Shown: piece by piece, positions 1 through 4,551 of the stretch
Layout of the letters: every line of letters starts with the position of its first letter
Position numbering within the stretch: the stretch's first letter is position 1
From: Pseudolabrys sp.
Lineage (GTDB): Bacteria > Pseudomonadota > Alphaproteobacteria > Rhizobiales > Xanthobacteraceae
Reading direction: 5' to 3'
Length of the DNA stretch: 6,948 nt
Assembly (NCBI GenBank): GCA_029945495.1
Contig: JAQSCR010000604.1
Coordinates: 1 to 6,948, forward strand
Position numbers and translations under genes: made by a program
Notes under the pieces: model-generated
Seen by the model: only the letters and a program-made list of their open reading frames with translations
Told to the model about the DNA's origin: nothing
Database searches by the model: none

Positions 1-73
1 CGAGCACGTCGTTGTCGGCTAGGATCCTATTCGCGGTGACCAGATCGTCGCGCAACTGGAATATATCTTCCAC
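1..73 (-). CDS. Class II aldolase/adducin-family protein, N-terminal fragment (runs off the left edge)
   Basis: Only 24 codons are in the window, from a GTG start at 73-71. The peptide begins MEDIFQLRDDLVTANRILAD and continues NDVL. The block 'DLVTANRILA..(D/E)GV(L/V)' is the usual opening of class II aldolase/adducin-domain proteins, in which 'DAFGHVS.RHP' normally follows; that part lies outside the window. A purine-rich run (GGGGGGAA) sits just upstream of the GTG and can serve as ribosome-binding site. The frame stays open upstream only to a stop near 118. The family holds zinc-dependent aldolases, epimerases and decarboxylases acting on small sugar or hydroxy-acid phosphates. The precise reaction cannot be given from so short a piece. 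It is co-directional with the ABC transporter genes and could be the catabolic partner of the imported compound, which is inference. Confidence 0.62.
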   Translation of the reverse strand, partial: MEDIFQLRDDLVTANRILADNDVL

Positions 74-244
74 TACGTTCCCCCCAAAGTTTCGAATTAT
101 CGCGCTTAGATACTCTCACTTCATAGGGCCAGAGACAATTCGGATCAATAAGATCGAAGAGTGGGCGAATGAGCGCAAGTTCTTCGGGGAAGCTGTCGGA
201 TAGTCCGTTGTCGTTCGTCAATGGTGGACTGTATGACGTGGCCG

Positions 245-610
245 TCACGCAGCTGAATGGATGCAGCGGAACGGCTGGGGGTGCCGGGGCGGATCCACCA
301 AAAGGGAGAAGCGACTAATTTGACCAGCCATCGCGCAAACCCGATGGTTCAGTCGACGACTGATAAAATGTGCCTGGATACGCGCGTGTCTACAAAGCGG
401 TGTCGCATATTGGCAGGTTACGGAACATAGACGTTCGCCGACACCCGCTAGCGCAGCAGCCCGTTCCCGGCAGACGGTTGAGGCTCTCCTGTCCGTCAGA
501 TCATCCAAAGTCACCCGGCACATCAATTTCCTTTCGACGTCACTAATGTTAAAGCGAACGTCCTCCAGCCCAGGACCAAGATATTTCTCTTTGCACGTTT
601 CAAGCGGCAT
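245..610 (-). CDS. Small hypothetical protein, DUF1488-like N-terminus, doubtful C-terminal half
   Basis: A 121-codon frame starting ATG at 610, only 8 bases after the stop of the upstream frame (619), which suggests co-transcription with the transporter. AGGG lies about 7 bases before the ATG. Residues 1-45 (MPLETCKEKYLGPGLEDVRF, then a segment ending KLMCRVTLDDLTDRR) resemble the small DUF1488 proteins of rhizobia: a short beta-rich domain with 'V.F....' followed by 'C.V....L.D'. From about residue 60 the composition changes to many Cys, His and Arg and looks like out-of-frame translation. DUF1488 proteins are usually only about 85-90 residues, so the gene may be frameshifted and the true end lost. 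Function of the family is unknown. The family call is from pattern memory and is tentative. Confidence 0.42.
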   Translation of the reverse strand: MPLETCKEKYLGPGLEDVRFNISDVERKLMCRVTLDDLTDRRASTVCRERAAALAGVGERLCSVTCQYATPLCRHARIQAHFISRRLNHRVCAMAGQISRFSLLVDPPRHPQPFRCIHSAA

Positions 611-618
611 ACCGCGCC

Positions 619-1101
619 CTAATGCAAATCTTCTAACGAAAAAACCTGGCTCGTTTCATCGTAAGCGAAGACTTCCGCGTAGCGGCCCCAGTTCGTCACG
701 GTCGCAAGCGTAACCGTCGCTTGGTTCTCGCTCATGTAATCCTCAAGCTCTTCGCGGAAGCGAGAGGCGGGCGCTTTGTGGCTTGGCCGTTCGTCGAGAA
801 CCTGTTTGATGCGGGCGGCGATCGGGACGTAGGTTAAAAGGTGATCACGGAATATGGACTTACGCGTATCCGTATCCGCATCGGCAAATCGTTTCCCCGC
901 TGCCGCGAGAGCGATATCGCCCTCGGCAATCTCGACGAATCGAAACAGTTGAAGAGTCTCGGCCACGGGAAACAGATCATCGACTTCCATGTGCAGACTA
1001 TCAGTCAAGGCCGGTATGTCGGCTTTTCCGTTGTAGGGCGGCGCTGCGATTTCTTCCATCATGCCGGCGAATGTATTGGTCGAAATCCGCGTCAAGGCCA
1101 T
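619..1101 (-). CDS. AAA-associated C-terminal domain of a NitT/TauT ABC ATPase, separated from its NBD by a frameshift
   Basis: This 160-residue frame is not a free-standing family in my knowledge. It matches the C-terminal 'AAA-associated' domain that is normally fused behind the NBD in one subgroup of nitrate/sulfonate/taurine-type ATPases. Recognisable blocks are RISTNTFAGMMEE at the start, AAPPYNGKADIPAL (about 20-33), EVDDLFPVAETLQL (about 39-52), a central DERPSHKAP (about 103-111) and NWGRYAEVFAYDE near the end. ATG 1101 overlaps the NBD stop (TGA 1094-1092) by 10 bases, so reinitiation could still produce it as a separate chain. Removing one copy of a 5-bp tandem duplication at 1106-1115 joins it in frame to the NBD with the junction KFPGIGMALTRISTN. 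The domain is thought to be regulatory; its exact role is not established. Confidence 0.85.
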   Translation of the reverse strand: MALTRISTNTFAGMMEEIAAPPYNGKADIPALTDSLHMEVDDLFPVAETLQLFRFVEIAEGDIALAAAGKRFADADTDTRKSIFRDHLLTYVPIAARIKQVLDERPSHKAPASRFREELEDYMSENQATVTLATVTNWGRYAEVFAYDETSQVFSLEDLH

Positions 1102-1925
1102 CCCAATACCATACCCGGAAACTTACCGCGGTATTTTTCGGTCTCGGTTCGCTGCGTCATGGTCGCATAGATTTGATCCACGAGCTGACGGAACGCCGGG
1201 TCCAAACGATTGCCGGGGTGAGGAAGGCCAACCTTGATCTCGGCTGCGATACGACCTGGGTTGGAAGACAGAATAATAATCCGATCGCACATCAGTACGG
1301 CTTCTTCGATGTTGTGCGTCACCATCAAAATTGACTTGATGGGCATCCGGCCTTCGACCCAGAGGTCAAGAAGATCCGTACGCAGCGTTTCGGCGGTCAA
1401 TACGTCCAGCGCCGAAAATGGTTCATCCATCAAGAGAATGTCTGGCTGTACTACGAGCGCACGGGCGAAGCCGACACGTTGGCGCATTCCGCCCGAAAGC
1501 TCTTTCGGATAGGCAGACTCAAATCCGTCGAGGCCAATAAGGTCGATAGCGGCAAGCGCGCGCTTCCGCGATTCCGCCGCCGAAACTTTCCGCGCCTTGA
1601 GACCCAGTTCGACATTTTCCAGAACGGAGAGCCAAGGGAATAGCGCGAAGCTTTGAAACACCATTGCGATATTGTTGAGTGGCCCTACGACTTTGACGCC
1701 TCGATAAGCCACTTCACCTGCGGTAGGTCTCGCCAAGCCAGCTACAATTCGCAGTAAAGAAGACTTGCCGCATCCCGAACGTCCCAAAAGACCGACAATC
1801 TCATTTTGCTCGAGTCGTAGAGAGACGTGGTCGAGAACCAAAGAGCCTGGCGAATCCGAGCCGGTTGAATAGCTCTGGCAGACGTTATCGACTTCCAATA
1901 AGGTCTTAGCTTCTACATCGAGCAT
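1092..1925 (-). CDS. ABC transporter ATP-binding protein, NitT/TauT family, NBD portion
   Basis: Cytoplasmic nucleotide-binding subunit that hydrolyses ATP to drive import through the neighbouring permease. With ATG 1925 as start (277 residues) all motifs are present: Walker A GRSGCGKS (48-55), Q-loop Q91 in VFQSFALFPW, signature LSGGMRQR (143-150), Walker B ILLMDEP (163-169), D-loop SALD (171-174) and H-loop H204 in VTHNIEEA. A longer frame begins at 1985, but its extra 20 residues overlap the permease end and look non-native; ATG 1925 lies 11 bases after the permease stop. The frame ends early at GMVLGWP because of a 5-bp duplication. The family usually continues for about 150 more residues, found here in the separate frame 1101-619. 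The NBD is complete and could be active alone. Substrate is not predictable; the group covers nitrate, sulfonate, taurine and bicarbonate type importers. Confidence 0.93.
   Translation of the reverse strand: MLDVEAKTLLEVDNVCQSYSTGSDSPGSLVLDHVSLRLEQNEIVGLLGRSGCGKSSLLRIVAGLARPTAGEVAYRGVKVVGPLNNIAMVFQSFALFPWLSVLENVELGLKARKVSAAESRKRALAAIDLIGLDGFESAYPKELSGGMRQRVGFARALVVQPDILLMDEPFSALDVLTAETLRTDLLDLWVEGRMPIKSILMVTHNIEEAVLMCDRIIILSSNPGRIAAEIKVGLPHPGNRLDPAFRQLVDQIYATMTQRTETEKYRGKFPGMVLGWP
1106..1115. repeat. 5-bp tandem duplication (ATACC x2) that splits the ABC ATPase
   Basis: The plus strand reads ATACCATACC, i.e. GGTATGGTAT on the coding strand. With both copies the frame is Pro-Gly-Met-Val-Leu-Gly-Trp-Pro-stop. 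With one copy it becomes KFPGIGMALTRISTN and runs on without a stop to 619. The arithmetic also fits: 1307 bases from 1925 to 619 minus 5 is 1302, exactly 434 codons. The restored junction matches the family pattern FPGIGMAL.R(I/V)STN. This indicates slipped-strand duplication, either in the genome or in the assembly. Confidence 0.88.
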
Positions 1926-1936
1926 GGCTTGCGCCC

Positions 1937-3517
1937 TTACATGAGACGGAGGCGACGTTCGGCAAAGCCGAACAGTGGCCTCCAAAACAGCCGATTGAAT
2001 GCAATCACGAAGATCGACATGACTGCGACGCCAAGTACGATGCGCGGATAGTCTCCGGCCGCCGTCGCCTTCGCGATGTACGCGCCAATTCCATGAGCTT
2101 CTACTTTGTCGTCACCCCATTTGACATATTCGGCAACGATCGCGGCGTTCCAAGACCCGCCAGACGCTGTGAGCGCGCCGGTGACGTAATACGGAAAAAT
2201 GCCGGGAAGAATCACGCTTTTCCACCAGATCCATCCTTTGACACCCAAATTTTCGGAAGCCTCCTTGAGATCGTTGGGAAAGGCGGACGCTCCGGCGATG
2301 ACGTTAAAGACGATGTACCACTGGGTTCCGAAGACGATCAGGAAGCTAAGCCAGATATCGGGGGTCAGCGACCATTTGAGAATGCCGATGACCGCCACCG
2401 GGAATACGACGTTCGCAGGAAAGGCTGCCATAAACTGCGCGAGAGGTTGCGCCTTCTCGGCGAGCGCGGGGCGCAATCCAATCCAGACGCTGATCGGTAC
2501 CCAAAACAAGGTCGCCAGTGCAATCAACGCTACTACGCGCATCATGGTGATGATTGTGAGTGTGGCTGTTTCGGCAAGATCGGCCCACGAAAGTGCTGTC
2601 GATACGAAACCGCCAATTTGCCAGAACGACCACGCCACTAGCGCTGCCAGAGCGACGTACCAGACAATGTCGGCCGCAACTGCGGCCTTCCGCCCGCCCC
2701 AAGCAGCCCGGGATGGTTGTTCGCCCATCCAATCGAGGCGTAGCAAGCCAATCGCCTTGATGATCTTGCCCGGAATCGACATGACACGCCGGAGCCCGGT
2801 CGCCCGCACGAAGATATCGCGAACCCAGGATTGTTCTTGAAATTTCGACATCGATAGCTCAACACGAAATTTCTGCGAGAAGACAACGAGCGGCCTGAAT
2901 AGAATTTGGTCGTAAAGCAGAATAATAACCAACATCGCCCCAACTGCGCCGATAACGGCGGATATATCCTTATGGTCGATCGCGACCGCGAGCCATGAGC
3001 CGATGCCGGGAAGCTTGACTGTGGTGTCACCGACTGAGATTGCTTCCGAGGCGACAACGAAAAACCAGCCGCCCGACATCGACATCATGGTGTTATAGAC
3101 CAGACCAGGCATCGCAAACGGCGCTTCGAGTTGCCAGAATCGCTGCCATGGCGATAGGCCGAATCCGGTCGCGACTTCCTCTAAGTCTTTCGGCACAGTC
3201 CGCAGCGACTGATAGAACGAGAACGCCATGTTCCAGGCCTGGCTGGTAAAGATCGCGAAAATCGCCGCGCATTCGGCTCCCAGCGTCGACCCCGGAAACA
3301 GCCCGAGAAAAAACGTAACGGTGAAAGACAAAAATCCGAGAATTGGCACCGATTGCAAGACGTCAAGCAAGGGAATCAATATCTGCTCGGCCCGTTTACT
3401 CTTGGCCGCCAACGTCGCGTAGGTAAGCGTGAATACTAGCGACGCCGCGAGCGCCGCGAACATCCGCATCGTGGTGCGCAGCCCGTAATAGGGCAACTGC
3501 CAGTAGTCCAAAGCCAT
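1937..3517 (-). CDS. ABC transporter permease with two fused BPD_transp_1 domains, NitT/TauT family; 5' end damaged
   Basis: Inner-membrane channel subunit made of two tandem permease domains, so one chain can replace the usual permease dimer. Numbered from the longest frame (GTG 3613, 558 residues), domain 1 spans roughly 45-235 and carries the coupling (EAA) loop with EEVATGFGLSPWQRFW (145-160). Domain 2 spans roughly 335-545 and carries KEASENLGVKGWIWWKS (450-466). Both domains are strongly hydrophobic between these points. Family resemblance starts at PMALDYWQLPYYGLRTTMRM, so I place the start at ATG 3517 (526 residues), although no clear Shine-Dalgarno precedes it. Extension to 3613 adds a Cys/Pro-rich stretch unlike the family. 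Full-length relatives carry some 45-60 extra N-terminal residues with a first membrane helix, absent here in all frames. The gene is followed by the ATPase after 11 bases. Confidence 0.85.
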   Translation of the reverse strand: MALDYWQLPYYGLRTTMRMFAALAASLVFTLTYATLAAKSKRAEQILIPLLDVLQSVPILGFLSFTVTFFLGLFPGSTLGAECAAIFAIFTSQAWNMAFSFYQSLRTVPKDLEEVATGFGLSPWQRFWQLEAPFAMPGLVYNTMMSMSGGWFFVVASEAISVGDTTVKLPGIGSWLAVAIDHKDISAVIGAVGAMLVIILLYDQILFRPLVVFSQKFRVELSMSKFQEQSWVRDIFVRATGLRRVMSIPGKIIKAIGLLRLDWMGEQPSRAAWGGRKAAVAADIVWYVALAALVAWSFWQIGGFVSTALSWADLAETATLTIITMMRVVALIALATLFWVPISVWIGLRPALAEKAQPLAQFMAAFPANVVFPVAVIGILKWSLTPDIWLSFLIVFGTQWYIVFNVIAGASAFPNDLKEASENLGVKGWIWWKSVILPGIFPYYVTGALTASGGSWNAAIVAEYVKWGDDKVEAHGIGAYIAKATAAGDYPRIVLGVAVMSIFVIAFNRLFWRPLFGFAERRLRLM

Positions 3518-3553
3518 CGGACAATGCGCAGGACAACACGCGCGGCCCGGCTG

Positions 3554-3580
3554 TGTCGATTTCCAAAGAGGAAATCGACA
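3554..3580. repeat. Perfect 11-bp inverted repeat with 5-base loop
   Basis: GTCGATTTCC (3555-3564) and GGAAATCGAC (3570-3579) are exact reverse complements around AAAGA; the pair T3554/A3580 extends the stem to 11 bp. It sits where the permease N-terminus should be encoded, between the likely original ATG (3596) and the point where recognisable protein begins. It has no T-run on either side, so it is not a simple terminator. It could be an operator, an RNA hairpin in the permease leader, or a scar linked to the loss of the N-terminal coding segment. Confidence 0.6.
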
Positions 3581-3588
3581 AACGTTTG
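3579..3588. repeat. 10-bp perfect palindrome CAAACGTTTG
   Basis: CAAACGTTTG is its own reverse complement and directly abuts the 11-bp inverted repeat at 3554-3580. The two dyads side by side could form a compound operator at the 5' end of the transporter genes. A 10-bp palindrome alone can occur by chance, so the regulatory reading is weak. Confidence 0.35.
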
Positions 3589-3699
3589 AACGACATGGTG
3601 CCTTTCCCACCACTGCCGGCCATTGGCGATTAGTCTTTAATATTTACAACGGCGGGTACAATGAGCGAGCGTAATAAGTGCGGTCACGAGCCGTTGAAG

Positions 3700-3716
3700 C
3701 CCTCTCAGAAGGAGGG
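3700..3716 (+). promoter_or_regulatory. Strong Shine-Dalgarno with a possible sequestering hairpin
   Basis: AAGGAGG (3709-3715) is a near-perfect anti-16S match 9 bases before ATG 3725 and fixes that start. CCCTC (3700-3704) can pair with GAGGG (3712-3716) across a 7-base loop and would cover most of the Shine-Dalgarno. The stem has only 5 bp but is mostly G-C. The ribosome-binding site is well supported; the hairpin as a control element is speculative. Confidence 0.6.
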
Positions 3717-3724
3717 ATTTGGTA

Positions 3725-3898
3725 ATGAGTATCTCTGCAGTTGGATCGGCACCGGTATCACCGGTGAGCCTGGGACAGACCGGTGGGCCTGCACCAAGCA
3801 ACGACGGAGATGGCAACGACGAGGCTTCCGGTACGGAAGCTTCCGTCCAAGCTGCTCCGGCCCCTGGCGCCGGAACCGTCATTGATAAGACGGCTTAA
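3725..3898 (+). CDS. Small Pro/Ala/Gly-rich protein of rhizobial type, 57 residues, function unknown
   Basis: The frame ATG 3725 to TAA 3898 encodes 57 residues, beginning MSISAVGSAPVSP and ending PAPGAGTVIDKTA. It has a very strong ribosome-binding site (AAGGAGG, 9-base spacing) and an intrinsic terminator 27 bases after the stop, so it looks like a complete, separately transcribed unit. There is no signal peptide, membrane segment or Cys. The composition (Pro, Ala, Gly, Ser, Asp) suggests a disordered chain. The acidic middle (NDGDGNDEASGTE, about 26-38) and the 'PAPG.GT.(V/I)DK' tail recall a group of uncharacterised small proteins in Bradyrhizobium and relatives; this is recollection, not a search. 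It is divergent from the permease gene. No function can be assigned. The longer frame starting at 3661 in another phase is its shadow. Confidence 0.72.
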   Translation: MSISAVGSAPVSPVSLGQTGGPAPSNDGDGNDEASGTEASVQAAPAPGAGTVIDKTA

Positions 3899-3924
3899 GC
3901 GCCTTGATTAGGTACATTGCGAAG

Positions 3925-3950
3925 AAGCCCGGCTAGTGCGCCGGGCTTTT
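3925..3950 (+). terminator. Intrinsic (rho-independent) terminator after the small protein gene
   Basis: AAGCCCGGC (3925-3933) pairs perfectly with GCCGGGCTT (3940-3948) across the loop TAGTGC, and the run of T continues to 3950. A 9-bp GC-rich stem plus a T tail is a textbook terminator. It closes the transcript of 3725-3898 and separates it from the redox genes downstream, which therefore need their own promoter. Confidence 0.9.
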
Positions 3951-4181
3951 CATTTACAGTCTTTCGTCAATAGAAATTGGATACACATCAGCTATTGTTC
4001 GCTATCTGGGGGCAACCCAGACATCGCTCGGAATCGTCGCTGAGTCGCCTATAAGAATAGCAAATATCGCGATCAGCGAGTGTCAGGTCCGCCATTGCTA
4101 CTGTGGGCGGCTTCGTTTCCGGTACCTGAGTGCCGTAAGTAATTCGTTGCAAGCGGCAAAAAGACTGGATTCGTTTCCGCG
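3951..4181. other. Non-coding stretch upstream of the HiPIP gene with two weak dyads
   Basis: No convincing gene is seen here. It holds a 6-bp inverted repeat TCTGGG/CCCAGA around GGCAA (4005-4021) and a wider pair CAATAG (3968-3973)/CTATTG (3992-3997). The promoter for the redox genes should lie here, since a terminator stands just upstream, but I cannot identify clear -35/-10 elements. Confidence 0.4.
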
Positions 4182-4430
4182 ATGCAGCAGTCGGCTAAAA
4201 TGTCTCAGCGTTCGGTATTGGGGCAGGCTGCGGTTGTGGCCGGCGCCGTAATGATCGTCGCCGTTAACGCAAATTCTGCAAAGGAAGATCTGTTAGCGCA
4301 AATATCAGTCCAATATCCGAATACTCCGAAGGGTGATCGGCAGTGCGGCGGTTGCAGCCTTTTTGTTGCACCGAGCGCCTGTAAGAACGTAGTTGGCGAA
4401 ATTAGCCCGAAGGGGTGGTGCATTCTTTGA
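4182..4430 (+). CDS. High-potential iron-sulfur protein (HiPIP), exported, slightly short C-terminus
   Basis: Periplasmic one-electron carrier with a single [4Fe-4S] cluster. The 82-residue frame has a hydrophobic export segment (about 12-30) and then the family core VQYPNTPKGDRQCGGCSLF (43-61) and SPKGWCIL (75-82). The four cluster ligands are C55, C58, C67 and C80, giving C-x2-C-x8-C-x12-C, with the usual Gly-Trp before the last Cys. HiPIPs are normally exported folded by Tat; here the segment reads MSQRSVLGQAA from M7, with QR in place of the expected twin Arg. ATG 4182 and ATG 4200 are both possible starts and neither has a good Shine-Dalgarno. The frame ends two residues after the last Cys, whereas relatives usually continue for several residues. 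It lies upstream of an outer-membrane cytochrome-porin, which suits a role as its periplasmic electron acceptor. Confidence 0.85.
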   Translation: MQQSAKMSQRSVLGQAAVVAGAVMIVAVNANSAKEDLLAQISVQYPNTPKGDRQCGGCSLFVAPSACKNVVGEISPKGWCIL

Positions 4431-4551
4431 CGAAAGGTTTGAGCCGCTTGATTTGTTTTCAAGTCGCGTTTTTCATTGGTCTACCGATTGAATTGGTGTC
4501 TATTATTTAGCACTGAGGTAGCCGGCGTCTTGGCGGTATCGGGGTGGGGGC
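4431..4551. other. 121-base gap between HiPIP and cytochrome-porin genes
   Basis: This stretch is A+T-rich and non-coding in appearance. It contains CTTGA-N7-TCAAG (4447-4463), followed by TCGCG and a short T-run, which could be a weak attenuator, and a TATTAT (about 4500-4505) that could be a -10 element without a good partner. Whether the two genes share a transcript cannot be decided by eye. Confidence 0.3.

Noticed and set aside
12..203. Plus-strand 63-codon frame at the left edge
   Set aside because: Antisense to the class II aldolase start, with no ribosome-binding site or domain.
27..248. 73-codon minus-strand frame (MTATSYSPPLTND...) upstream of the aldolase start
   Set aside because: Overlaps the aldolase start in another frame, has no recognisable domain, and its GTG start coincides with the stop of the preceding doubtful frame; no support beyond being open.
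1092..1115. Programmed ribosomal frameshift joining the two ATPase frames
   Set aside because: No slippery heptamer is seen at the junction; an exact 5-bp duplication explains the shift better.
3640..3655. TTTACA ... TACAAT as a promoter for the small protein gene
   Set aside because: The two hexamers are only about 8 bases apart, far from the roughly 17 needed.
3661..3885. Plus-strand 74-codon frame (MSERNKCGHE...)
   Set aside because: Out-of-phase shadow of the 57-residue small protein, which has a far better Shine-Dalgarno; Trp/Arg/Cys-rich composition is typical of a wrong frame.
4447..4463. CTTGA-N7-TCAAG as an FNR/FixK box
   Set aside because: Consensus needs TTGA-N6-TCAA; the spacing here is one base too long and it lies within a gap after the first redox gene.
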